Of a stretch of 64,000 nt of DNA, positions 23,524 through 33,737 are shown one piece after another. The translations under genes were made by a program, and so were the position numbers. Origin of the DNA: Collybiopsis luxurians FD-317 M1 (lineage: Eukaryota > Basidiomycota > Agaricomycetes > Agaricales > Omphalotaceae); contig KN834749.1 of the NCBI GenBank assembly GCA_000827265.1, positions 1,415,500 through 1,479,499 on the forward strand, read 5' to 3'. Each line of letters begins with the position of its first letter. The first letter of the stretch is position 1. Below the pieces are notes generated by a model that saw only the letters and a program-made list of their open reading frames with translations, was not told the DNA's origin and searched no databases.

Positions 23524-24942
23524 ATGGCTGATCCTTTTGATTTGCTGCCCAATGAGATGCTCCTATCGATCTTCGCGCTGAGTCTGCGAGATGAGCAACT
23601 CTACGAAGAACCTAGCAACCTGTCACCCGCTATACCATTTCCTTGGATCGTTTCCGCCGTATGCAGACGATGGAGAAATATTGCGTGCTCATCGCCCGAA
23701 TTGTGGGCTTCCATTAACCTTTCTGAAGACTACTTGTGTTTTTTGCCACTGTTCATTGAGCGGTCTGGGCAACAACCCATCGATGTCACTCTGAGATTTA
23801 CTGTACGACCAGAAGACCCTGTTGTAACAAAACTCTTGACCCCCTTGTCTTCCGAGATCTATCGCGTTCGCTCTCTTGAGTTGGATTTGCTCATGCCATG
23901 GACCGAATTCTCCAAATTTACGACTATTTTGTCCGCGAATCCGGCGGTGAATCTCGCTACTCTGAACCTACGATGTTCACCAGGCCTTCACTGGTGGGAA
24001 TGTAGCGAAGAGGTGGATCATTTCCCTATTGTAAAGAATGCGGCCTCTCTGCGATCTGTCGCGCTCAAAGGTATCTGCTCAAAGATACCCCCTCCTTTCG
24101 TCGGCCTCACACATCTCGAGATCCATGAATTCCGTCCCACGATTGCTGAATTCCGCGATCTGTTCATATCAAATCCATCTCTTTCTTCTCTTCGTCTTCC
24201 CAGATTCCCAATGACCGCTTTGTCGGTGAACGGAGACAGTCCCTTTGTCAATGCATCTTCGCTTCGTTCCTTTTCAGTTGGATTGGGAGAGCATTGGGGG
24301 TCGGGAACGTGCGAATGCGTCTTGACTTTACTAAAAATGGAGAACTTGGAACTGCTTGAAATTGTCGGGAGCCCGCTCAGCAGCGTCTGCAATCATTTCT
24401 CCAGAGAGAACGGCCTGCAGAAAGTTCGCAAATTGCGTTTACGCCAGACAAGGTTGGATATAAGTCATGCGCCTGATACTGTGCTTTGGAGCGCTCTTGC
24501 AGCCGTTACCCATATCGAATTGGATTATGCCATCGGGTTTCCTGACGTCTTTGGTGCCTCCCCTGACGAAAGCAACAGCAGCTTATATTTTCCAAAATTG
24601 ACATGCCTGACTTTCCTTGAAAACACCCCCGAGCTTTTGAGCTCCGACCACACGGTCGATGCTATATGTTCAAGAGGTGCAACAGGACTAACATGCTTCG
24701 AAGTACGATCGGAACTGCGAGGTATTTCCCATACGGAGGCAGCAACCAAGTTGGAGGCAGCCGGGATTGAACTCAGATTCATCGACTCTCAGAAATCACC
24801 TCTGGCGCATTACGACTCGGATACAGAATTTGACGATGACGACGATTTTGATGAAGGTGCCGAATTCGATGAAGACTCAGAAGAATTTTGGAGTGACGAT
24901 TATTGGAACGACCTTGAGGAAGAAGAGTACGACGAATGGTGA
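23524..24942 (+). CDS. F-box protein
   Basis: Single-exon gene of 472 residues. The N-terminus carries an F-box (LLPNEMLLSIFAL ... PWIVSAVCRRWRNIACSSPELWASI), which docks to Skp1 in an SCF ubiquitin ligase. The middle shows weak leucine-rich periodicity (FVGLTHLEIHEF, LSSLRLPRFP, KVRKLRLRQT) as in many Agaricomycete F-box proteins; the target cannot be told. The end is a strongly acidic tail of Asp/Glu/Tyr. This large, fast-evolving family is often lineage-specific. Lack of introns contrasts with its neighbours but is normal for the family. Confidence 0.9.
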   Translation: MADPFDLLPNEMLLSIFALSLRDEQLYEEPSNLSPAIPFPWIVSAVCRRWRNIACSSPELWASINLSEDYLCFLPLFIERSGQQPIDVTLRFTVRPEDPVVTKLLTPLSSEIYRVRSLELDLLMPWTEFSKFTTILSANPAVNLATLNLRCSPGLHWWECSEEVDHFPIVKNAASLRSVALKGICSKIPPPFVGLTHLEIHEFRPTIAEFRDLFISNPSLSSLRLPRFPMTALSVNGDSPFVNASSLRSFSVGLGEHWGSGTCECVLTLLKMENLELLEIVGSPLSSVCNHFSRENGLQKVRKLRLRQTRLDISHAPDTVLWSALAAVTHIELDYAIGFPDVFGASPDESNSSLYFPKLTCLTFLENTPELLSSDHTVDAICSRGATGLTCFEVRSELRGISHTEAATKLEAAGIELRFIDSQKSPLAHYDSDTEFDDDDDFDEGAEFDEDSEEFWSDDYWNDLEEEEYDEW

Positions 24943-25000
24943 TATGCAGAATGTATTAAGAGAAGGTGCCTATGGTGTATAATAGTACGCTACAGTAATG

Positions 25001-25898
25001 CTACTCTGACGCTTCCATATGAATTTCTTCATCCGATTTGCCCAATGTCCGTTCAAAAAAATCTACAGCTTTCGCATCTAGCATCACGCGGGGCCACTTC
25101 AACAACTCGTATATGTTGACCTCGTTGCTAGTGGTTAACCCAACCAAAGGTATGTTTCGCATTGCTCGTTGCAACATGATCGGCACTTTGCCTTCCCCAG
25201 TGATGAATAGCGTATGCTTGAGCCCCAACAAGTTTATCTTTTGTGAAAGATGTCTTGTTTTACCATTAGGCCAATCCATAAATTCCATAACACCAAGATT
25301 GTTTTCCGCGACCTTTGTACTCAAGGCGACACGCATGCCCATTTGAATAACCTTTCTCGGGAGTTTTGTGCTAAAATCTCGAGGTTTGGGACCAAAGGCT
25401 ACACCTCCTCCTCTCAGCATGGGACTCTGTGCGTCACCCAAACGCGCCCGACCTGATCCCTTTTGAGGTCTAATCTTTCTTCCTGAGCCACGAACTTCCC
25501 CGCGGGTTTTGGTGTTGGCTGAACCTTGTCGGAGGGAGTCACGATAATGATTGACGCAGAGATGAAGAATATCCCGACGAATGGGATGGTGGAAGACGGC
25601 TGGGTCAAGAGCGACTACTTTGTCTTGTGTAGAATCATGCGGATGGTTCAATGGTAAAGAGAGTGAAGCATAAACTGGCTGGGCAACTGGAACAGCTAAA
25701 AAGAAAATGAGAACCTGGAAGACGCGAAAAGAAGAGACATAAGTTAATACCGTGTATTGAAGGAGAAGGAAGGGAGGCTGTTGGCTTGAGAGATGCGGAA
25801 AGTGATGGTCCAAATCTGCGTACGAGGACCTGTTAACGGTGAAGTTGAATAATGGAGCGTAGTACGAGCAACTTGACACATACGGCGGACTTGAGCAT
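25001..25898 (-). CDS. YML6: mitochondrial ribosomal protein uL4m
   Basis: Large-subunit mitochondrial ribosomal protein of the L4/L1e family. Exons 25884-25898 (15 bases), 25751-25829, 25001-25695; 262 residues. The N-terminus (MLKSAVLVRRFGPSLSASLK) is basic, hydroxylated and free of acidic residues, as in a mitochondrial targeting peptide. The L4 core is clear: PIRRDILHLCVNHYRDSLRQG, RGSGRKIRPQKGSGRARLGD, GGVAFGPKPRDFS, KVIQMGMRVALSTK, MRNIPLVG, NIYELLKWPRVMLD. Divergent from the cytosolic uS9 gene across about 270 bp that contain CACGTG. Confidence 0.95.
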
Positions 25899-26167
25899 GG
25901 AGGTCGACATTCAAGGCAAAAAAAAAATAAGCCGCTGACTCAGCTTCGGCTTGTGCGGCCATGGCATGTGACCTCAATCGTTCCACGTGACTTTTAGCCA
26001 CCACACGACTGTACAACTGTTTCCCATCAGCCAACGAAAAACTCTTTGGACCTCCATCGGGGCGATTGAGGCGACTCGAAGACAAGGTTGGTCATTGCCA
26101 GTGCCGTGTTTTTATTGCAACTTTTCATCATCTTCATTCCAGACACACCTCCCCCTCATTTAACATA
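25899..26167. promoter_or_regulatory. divergent promoter uL4m/uS9 with CACGTGAC
   Basis: Shared upstream region of a mitochondrial and a cytosolic ribosomal protein gene. CACGTG is at 25984-25989, about 85 bp from the uL4m ATG. CT-rich near the uS9 start. Confidence 0.5.
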
Positions 26168-26711
26168 ATGGCATCCACGAAAGCCGTTCAGACATTTGGC
26201 AAAAAGAAGGTACAGTTATCGTTATTCTCCTTTGCGATTAGTATATTCAATCTGGAGTTTTTCATTAGACCGCTACCGCTGTTGCTCACGCAAAAGAAGG
26301 CCGTGGCCTTATCAGAATCAATGGCTCCCCCATCAACCTTCTCCAGCCTGAAGTTCTGCGTTTGAAGGTTTACGAACCTGTCCTTGTTGCCGGAGAAGAA
26401 AACTTTGCACCTATGGACATTCGTGTACGTGTAAAGGGAGGAGGACACACTTCTCAGGTGTACGCCATCCGACAGGCCATCGCCAAGGCCCTTGTTGCCT
26501 ACCATGCAAAATATTCGGATGCGTACAGTGCGATGGAGCTGAAAAAGAAGTTGGTTGCCTACGACAGAACTCTCTTGATTGCCGATCCCAGGCGGATGGA
26601 GCCCAAGAAGTTTGGAGGTGCTGGTGCTCGTGCTCGCAGACAAAAGAGGTATTTTCATTCTATTGTTTCTTTTTGTTCAAGTTTCTTATTCGACATTGCA
26701 GTTATCGTTAA
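26168..26711 (+). CDS. RPS16: 40S ribosomal protein uS9 (S16)
   Basis: Small-subunit ribosomal protein whose C-terminal tail reaches the P-site tRNA. Exons 26168-26209, 26269-26648 and a 10-base last exon 26702-26711; 143 residues, exactly the usual length. Visible: [75 protein letters not shown] and the invariant QKSYR end, which is only restored when the final 10-base exon is spliced on. Reading through the last intron would give a spurious 50-residue tail. Confidence 0.97.
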
Positions 26712-27087
26712 AACGGTCTGTACTATGCCATCGCCATGTCTACTTTATCCCTGCTTTCTATGTCATGGTACTATGATAATCTCTATGGGTTCCTCATTCG
26801 ATATTATTGTGAGCCAGCGCTTCGTCCAAGTTCGGTTGACAAAATTGAGTATTGGCGCCTATCGCAATCAACGCGTCGTATCCTTAAAGTGCAACTACAA
26901 GAGGCTTCAATGGCCCAAGTAACTACAGTAATCGAGCTTTTGTTTGGAAAGAGAATGATGTCTGAGCTATATGGGAGCTGGTGAATAGCACGTGTTCTCG
27001 CTAAGGCTTTGTTTCGGACCTGCTTGGATCTGCTTTGTCGCTTCTGCTCGAAACATCGAGCCACCATTTCTCGAGATTCGCGGACAA
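26712..27087. promoter_or_regulatory. intergenic, promoter of the Rap1-like gene
   Basis: 376 bp between tandem genes. CACGTG lies at 26989-26994, about 95 bp before the ATG at 27088. No coding frame supported. Confidence 0.45.
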
Positions 27088-29338
27088 ATGAACGCGTCTA
27101 ATCGCAAGGTGTCTGCTCTAAGAATCTTTGTTGATTCGTCTGGGGATCCCTTGCAAATATACGTTCAGGATTCGCATAAAGGCGAACTCGACGAGCAGCT
27201 GAAGGTACGCTTTACCAAACACACATTGAAGCCCATCCATTCTCATTTCTCCCGTCGGATAGAGATATGGCGCAGCCATTGTTCCTAACATCCAAAGCGC
27301 GAAGTTTATCATTATGGATTTGAGCTCTGAACTAGGTCGTGAATTTGCCCGAAATTACAATCACCCCATGTGCAAAGTGTTGGATCTTAGCTGGGTTAGT
27401 GCATGCATTGCGGAACATAGACTTCTACTCGAGAATGACAACTGGGGAGGCTACGACATTCAAGGCAATGGATTTCAGAACGACGGTGGACCGGAGCACG
27501 ATGACCAGTTAGTTCTTGTTCACTTGGTTGGTACCTTTTGTTGACGGCTACGTCCCTACAGACACATGCCTCCTCGAATAATGCGCAATCGGTCGTGGCA
27601 AGATCCCTCAGATCCTTCGCAGTCAAACGCTCCCACCAATACAACACTTTTTGCACCTACTTTGCAAGCTTCCTCGAGCACCCAAACTTCAGGGACTACA
27701 GTTGACCCTCCTGTACAGCAACATCCTTTCCTTAATTCTGGTTTCATGCATTCTCCGTTCATTCAATCTGGCGCGATGATACCTCCATCTTTCGCTTTCA
27801 ATCCACAACTTATGCAAAATCCCAATTTTCTAATGGCCCTCGCTGACGTTTATAGAAACAATATGAGCATGCAGATGCAGATGAACTTGGCCACATTTGC
27901 AGCCAATGCCGCACAGCAGCCATCGCCTTTTGCGGCAATTTCCGCTCCCAGTGCGCCCCCTCCTTCGAGTCCGCATAGAACAGAGGAACAGCTGATAAAC
28001 GGTCGGTCGCCCACTGAGCCTCCACATTCATCGTTCTCGCGCCAAGGCAAACAAAGAGATCTGTCCTCTTCCAGTACTTCTTCTTCGGACTCGCCGAAAG
28101 GCAAACGAAAGGCTTCGCCCCCTCCTGATGATGAGGCAGTTGGGCCGATATTTACACGCAACGAAAAAAACATCGTTTTCTTTGTCCAAGTAGATTTGAG
28201 CCACAGACACGACCTTGTGAACAAAATCAAGGTAAAGGCGAGTTGTCGTGCTGAGTTTCATCTCTCACCGTAATATTGTCTAGGAACACGGCGGTTCTAT
28301 CACAAACGATCAGGATATTGCAGATCTTTCCATTCTTTCTTCCAGATCCAAGACGTTTCCGACTTTATATAACAATGCTGTCAAAGCGAAAACGCCTGCT
28401 ATAACGCCTTCGTTCGTACACGACTGCATCCAAAAGCGAAAGCTACTACCAGCCGCACCTAAATATCTCGTAGATGCTCCCAAGCAAAGAGTAACGAAAC
28501 AGGCATCGGAAGAAGGTATTCATAAAGGGAAGCCCAAGGTCGAGGCTGCATCTAAGCCCGAGAGAAAGGTACGGGAGCAACCAGCCGTCAAGAAGCGACG
28601 CGTCTCTGTCCCCAAACCGTCTTTGGAACCCAAGCAAATGAATCTCCCCCCCAATTGTCCACCTTCGCCGCCTCCACCGCCTGAAAGTACTAGAGAGGTG
28701 CAGAGTGGCAGATATAAATATTCTGCTGCCGAACGAGAATACGTCAACACCTATCTGAAGATTTTGTTCGAAAGGGATCATGAAATGCCTATGACTGCAG
28801 TAGCGCAAAAACTACATCAAAAGGTGGCCTGCCTGTTGTATCTTGTCTTTCCTGACTCACTTACGACGGCCTCCAGATGCCTCATCATCCTCTTGGGTCT
28901 TGGAACACGACGCTTGGTGGACCACTCCGCGAAATGCTTGATTCAGCGCGTAAACGGGCTGGAATAACCCACAGAAAGAATGCCTATAACCAGGAAAAGC
29001 TCGGTCCTCAACAGGCCACTTCTAGCGACAGTACCAAGACGGTGGAACAGCAAAGAGTAGTAGATGATCCACGAGAGCGAGATCTTCAATTAGTTGCTCA
29101 GTTTTTCGCAGAGGGAGGAGCAGAAGGTGTTGAGGAGGACGATGACCGCTCTGAGCTATGGCAACGACTTCATAACAAGGCAAGGATGAGTCGGATTTAT
29201 GCTTTCACCGGGTCCTAACTCTCAAGATTTCAGGCTGAGTGGCGGACCGCCGACGAATGGATGTTATTTTACGAACAAGAACATCAAGAAGTCAAACGCC
29301 GCTTTAGTGAGATAACGGGCCAAGAGGCGGAGGATTAG
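27088..29338 (+). CDS. BRCT/Myb-like domain protein, Rap1-like candidate
   Basis: Nuclear protein of 659 residues; exons 27088-27204, 27263-27507, 27562-28231, 28284-28823, 28877-29179, 29234-29338. Residues 1-120 resemble a Rap1-type BRCT: an IFVDSSGDPLQIYV opening like telomere Rap1 proteins, a GAAIVPNIQSAKFIIMD segment, and LDLSWVSACIAEHR as the terminal BRCT helix. A low-complexity middle follows. A second BRCT (HGGSITNDQDIADLSIL ... ITPSFVHDCIQKRKLL) and a Myb/SANT-like helix bundle (YSAAEREYVNTYLKILFERD ... GSWNTTL) come next. The set BRCT plus Myb is that of Rap1, a shelterin component, but BRCT order and number differ from yeast Rap1, so I keep the name tentative. The last intron needs a GC donor (GCAAGG at 29180). 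Confidence 0.82.
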
Positions 29339-29405
29339 ATGAGAGATGCGTGGAGTTGTATGGACACATTGAATTGATGATTAGTACCTCCGTACAGAAG
29401 CATTA

Positions 29406-30017
29406 TTATGATTGAGAAGGCGGGCTTAAGTCTAGTGGCTTCTTAAAAAATTTGCTACGTTGTTCATCCGACAGCACTTTATCCGACCCAGTGAAGGCTC
29501 CTGCTTGCCCGAAGATCCCGATGGTGGTTCCTAGGAACGCACATCCCCCGAGAGCCAGTGGTAATGAACGAGCTTCAACAATTATTAGGATCGTCGAACC
29601 GCATTCCAGCATTTGGAACCGCACCTCGTATACCAGATAAGAACCCTGCTGCACACGCCCCAGCTGCTCCATTATAGGCGTCGTTCTTTTGACGCTGGTT
29701 CGCCACCGTAGCCTCGGTGAAAGCAAATACGGCCCCCATTGCGGCTGAGACCGATATGAGAATAACTTGGTGTATAAGCAGAATATAACAGACCGAAAAA
29801 AGTAATTGTTCCTCCCGTTCGCGTTATAACACCTGCAGCGCCAGATGAATGCTGCCCGAGAGCGTTTTGAAGAGTGCTGTAAACCAGTCCGAGTGCGCCT
29901 GCAGCCGACCTTTATGAATAAATGGATTAGAGATCGAGTTAAGGAGCACATACCAGCCTGAAGACCAAGCCTTGAGGCATTCTGCAGTGCTGATTTTGGC
30001 TCAAAGTCTTCTGCCAT
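29406..30017 (-). CDS. NDUFA11: complex I accessory subunit, NDUFA11/B14.7-like (Tim17/22 family)
   Basis: Small inner-membrane protein of 148 residues; exons 29954-30017, 29794-29898, 29634-29744, 29406-29572. Glycine/alanine-rich hydrophobic segments (GALGLVYSTLQNALG, ITFFAAMGAVFAFTEATVAN, NGAAGACAAGFL, LALGGCAFLGTTIGIFGQAG) repeat the Tim17/Tim22 membrane pattern. The DKVLSDEQRSKFFKKP end matches fungal complex I subunits rather than translocases. It likely stabilises the membrane arm. Its ATG is 49 bp from that of the EED-like gene. Confidence 0.85.
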   Translation of the reverse strand: MAEDFEPKSALQNASRLGLQAGMCSLTRSLIHLFIKVGCRRTRTGLQHSSKRSRAAFIWRCRCYNANGRNNYFFRSVIFCLYTKLFSYRSQPQWGPYLLSPRLRWRTSVKRTTPIMEQLGRVQQGSYLVYEVRFQMLECGSTILIIVEARSLPLALGGCAFLGTTIGIFGQAGAFTGSDKVLSDEQRSKFFKKPLDLSPPSQS

Positions 30018-30066
30018 GGTGAGAGGGAAGGAACGGTTGCTCCCACGTGACAAGCTTTCCTCCTTC
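30018..30066. promoter_or_regulatory. 49-bp divergent gap NDUFA11/EED with CACGTGAC
   Basis: Only 49 bp separate the two start codons. CACGTG occupies 30044-30049. A shared promoter is unavoidable unless one gene starts within the other. Confidence 0.55.
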
Positions 30067-32176
30067 ATGTCGAAACCCTGGTACCGAGATATTCAGCAAC
30101 CCCATCATTTTATTCTCAAACACAAGATAAAGGTTTGTTATGAGTCGCCTCTAATTCGCCACCCCAAATTTATTTGCATCGTAGCCAGGAGGAGATAGAA
30201 TTCGTGCCCTCGCCCCATTTCCCGATGAATGGGCGAATGGTGCTGCATACTGGAACGTATGGAACCGTACATCTGCTCTTTTTGACCCCAGTCTTCCCAT
30301 GCATAACGATCTTTTCAATGCCGAGAAATGGAAAGACATGATTGAAAAATTCAAAAATGCTCTTATTGTAGCTGAAGAACAGAGAATAGATATCGTCTGG
30401 CCTTTCAGCCCCGAATCGCGTCCAGTCGTGATCGAGCTTTCTGAGGTATCATCAACCAAATCACAAAAACTAGCTACCGACAAGATCAACGTCGCTTGGG
30501 CTTTAAGTCTTGATAATCCGTATGAACCCTTGGGATTATTCACAGTCAATCGACTGGTCTACATATTCAATATCTGCACCCAGACACTCGTTGGGTGTCT
30601 TCGTGGTCACGGCGGAGTATGTCTGATGCAGTAAACTTTACGAGCCTTTTGCTAACTTGAACAGGAGATTACTTCCATTGTAGTGCATCCTTCCGCTCCT
30701 CACATCTTTATAACCACTTCGAGAGACTTCACTTCCAGAATCTACGACCTCACTCGTACGCCTAGCCTTCGACCCAACAATCCCCCCTGGCCGTTGATGA
30801 CAACACCGTCTCTTGCGGGCCCCACGTTTGCATTGGATACATCTGTGGGAGAAGGAGTCGGGATCGGTGAGTAGCTTGCTTACGGACCTTGCATCCTTCT
30901 TGAAATTCTTTGTCAAGGCCGTTGCGTGGTGATCCTGGTGGGTGGTCGCTCAGCGGGGCATCAAGCAGAGGTTTTTAACGCTGTAAATTTCCGCCGATAT
31001 TGTTGTGATGTGAACTCACTGGCATTTTAGTCCTTCAAGGCGGACCACCCAGTTGTAGCAACCTGTAAGTTCCTGCTAACATCTTTGACTTTGGTTAAGC
31101 AAACTTTCAGGCGGAGTGGGTATCGTTGTCCCTGAAATTTTCAGCTATGCCGTCTCATTAACTCGACTAATTTCAGATGGATCGTGCCATAAAAATATGG
31201 CATATTCCTTATTTTTCACCAGGAAAACTTATTCGAGAAGATAAGCGTATGTATGTAGTCCTGAAAGTCTGTAGTTCATTCTCATATGTTTGCGACAAAA
31301 TCATTCTCGTAGCCCTTTTCAGCACCACTATGATTCACAAGGCCATGGTTTTGTCCGTCCATTGGTTTGTTCTCCATCTCTTGGGTTTAGCTTTTGTACA
31401 ATTTTCGCTCTAGGCTTGAAAACAATATTCTGCTCACTCACAGTGCTCCTGCAAAAATGCTTAAAGATGTCGATATAGACTCAGATTCCCAAGAGAGTAG
31501 AGAATATGATTTAGATGAACCTGGCTCTTTGACCGTATGGAAGTGGCTATCTACCGACAAATTCTTTCCTCCTGGATGGAACAGAGCTGCATCTCGGCAG
31601 CAGATACTGCGTGGTTTTGGGTCTGTAAGTACTGAAGATTCATCCATGTCCGATGTTATAATGAAATGACCTCTGACCATTTCCTACAAGGATTATCAAC
31701 AGTCAGGTATTTAACCTTTTTACACAAGACAAGTTTACGGTTTAGAGAACGATCTTTTAGCTTCCTTCAGAATCCTGTCAAGTTATTTTTTCCCACCACA
31801 GCGAAACTACTATGAAACCCCTATACTTCGCGTGTGTCGCGCGAGAAACCGCGGGCCATTCGTTATATTCCACTTTCCGAAAAGTCGGTCTCTTACCATT
31901 CTGAATATCACACTCTTTGAGAGGCGCCTTCCACCGCCCCCTCCTTCCTCGCAGGTGCATTCTTCATTGCCGATAGGGTTGGAGCAGGTTACCGCAGCAT
32001 TGCAATACATGATGAATACAGAAAACCAACTGAAAGGATGGGATATCACTCTACAGCAGGACGAAGAGTGTTTAGAAACTTGTGTCATGGTCGGAAAAGG
32101 AAAGGTCATAATTGCTGGAGGGTCGAAAGGCTCTCTGTTCTTGTTCGCTGAAAAACGATTGTCTTCACAAGATTAA
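30067..32176 (+). CDS. EED: EED/ESC-like WD40 protein (Polycomb repressive complex 2)
   Basis: Candidate core subunit of PRC2, which reads H3K27me3 and stimulates the methyltransferase. Eleven exons: 30067-30132, 30185-30616, 30665-30866, 30918-30982, 31031-31064, 31111-31115 (5 bases), 31177-31246, 31313-31364, 31414-31624, 31691-31706, 31746-32176; 527 residues. WD40 pattern: GHGGEITSIVVHPSAPHIFITTSRDFTSRIYDL, then CGMDRAIKIWHI, which is restored only by the 5-base exon and matches the CGMDHSLKLW of EED, followed by HKAMVLSVHW like the NYVDCVRWL segment. A long insert (PPPPPSS region) and a GWDI repeat precede AGGSKGSLFLF. Assignment rests on these words; aromatic-cage residues should be checked by alignment. 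Confidence 0.85.
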
Positions 32177-32407
32177 TATTATTCAACACGGATACTTCCG
32201 GACCTTTTTCTCACCTCTTCCCACCGCGTCGTTCCGATGAGATCTCGTGGATTATTGCGCGGTCCGACACGGCCCAACGACTCGCAGGTCCTTTAAGATC
32301 ATTGTGCACGAGAATGCGCTCTTACTTGCCCCTGCGTTCTTGACCCCGAAGAGATACAATTACAAGCATCCTCTTATTACGTCCGTTTTCACGTATAAGC
32401 TACATTC

Positions 32408-33689
32408 ATGGCGCTAGCTCAAGACAAGGTAGTTGTTATCACTGGCGCATCCCGAGGAATTGGGCGTTCCTGGTACGTCTTATGTAGCGCATTGGCGAGG
32501 CTGCATGCCCACCGCCTGAAAACAGCTCCCAAGAATTTGCAAAACATGGAGCTACCGGCTTTTTGTTGCACTATTACGGGGACGCCACTACGGAGGCGGA
32601 GATTCAATCCCTGAAGCAAGAGCTGATCGACGGTGACAGCAAACGTAGAGTCGAGGTAGTCCCAGGAGACATTGCAGATCCGGAGACTTCCAGAAAGGTA
32701 ACGTCCTGAATGTTGTTTCTTCGATACATCACCAAATTCCGAAAATTACAGATAGTGTCGAAAGCTGTTGAAGTCTTTGGGAGAATTGATGTATTGGTAT
32801 CGAACGCGGGTACGTGCGACGAGCGTATTTAGCTTTGATTGCATCCTGTTTATCATGTTTGCTTCCTCGAATTTCCTATGCCGAACTACTGAAAACTTCA
32901 AGGGTAAGTAAGCGGCACAACTATAAGCGACGTCAAAAGAAACACTGTTGGCCTTAGGATCTGCCCGTTCGGAGAATTTACATCTCTTTCCCTCGACACT
33001 TGGCACAGGACGAGACAGGCATGTTCCTTTAGTTAACTTTCCATTTTCGATTTTTTGAAGTTTAATGTTTTGAAGGTCAACTTGGATGGATCCTTCTACA
33101 TCACGCAGGCTGTCGCCAAACAGATGAAAGATCAGAGTCCTCAAGGAGGAGCATTGATTGGCATTTCGTCCATTTCCGCACTCGTTGGAGGGGAATTTCA
33201 AGTGTAAGTACTGGAATAACATTTGTGCAACCACTTCCATGCTTATATCATCTGGTGTAGTCATTATACTCCTACGAAGGGTATGTATTGTACTTTTTTT
33301 CTTTTTACGGTTTGACAAACTGACATATTTTTGTAGCCGGTATCTTGTCCTTGATGCAAAGTTGCGCTGTCGCCTTAGGAAAGTACGGAATTCGCGCGAA
33401 TGCGATTCTCCCTGGGACTATCGCAACCGATATCAATAAGGAAGATCTCTCTAACACAACCAAGAGGGAGGGTATGATTGCTAGAACCTGTCTAGGAAGG
33501 CTCGGGCAACCAGATGGTATGCTTTCAAACTTTTTTCTTGGTGTAAATTGCAGTATCAAGTCTCTGTCTTTGATTGAATTTTATGTAGATATCGCAGGAC
33601 CTGTCGTTTTTCTAGCAAGTGATCTTGCGAAATATATTACAGGAAGTGCACTGCTTGTAGATGGCGGTCTTTTTGTCAACTTGCAATAG
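32408..33689 (+). CDS. short-chain dehydrogenase, L-rhamnose 1-dehydrogenase-like
   Basis: NAD(P)-dependent SDR of 261 residues. Exons 32408-32472, 32526-32697, 32752-32809, 32903 (one base), 32958-33018, 33076-33203, 33261-33280, 33337-33516, 33589-33689. Classical SDR features: VITGASRGIG, GDIAD, VSNAG, ISSISALVGG with catalytic Ser, HYTPTKAG with Tyr and Lys, and LPGTIATDINKEDLS. Segments such as LLHYYGDATTEAEIQSLK and DLAKYITGSALLVDGGLFVN match fungal L-rhamnose 1-dehydrogenase, first enzyme of the non-phosphorylated L-rhamnose route. No other gene of that route is nearby. Joining NAG to ICPFGEF needs one extra base from position 32903, and the next intron needs a GC donor (CAG/GCATGT at 33019). 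Confidence 0.85.
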
Positions 33690-33737
33690 ATTCTCGGATG
33701 CACTGTTATTGAAATGTACTACATTCTATCTTGCGAG

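Noticed and set aside
26362..26922. Open frame running 186 codons through the end of uS9
   Set aside because: Reading through the last intron; splicing to the 10-base exon restores the invariant QKSYR end.
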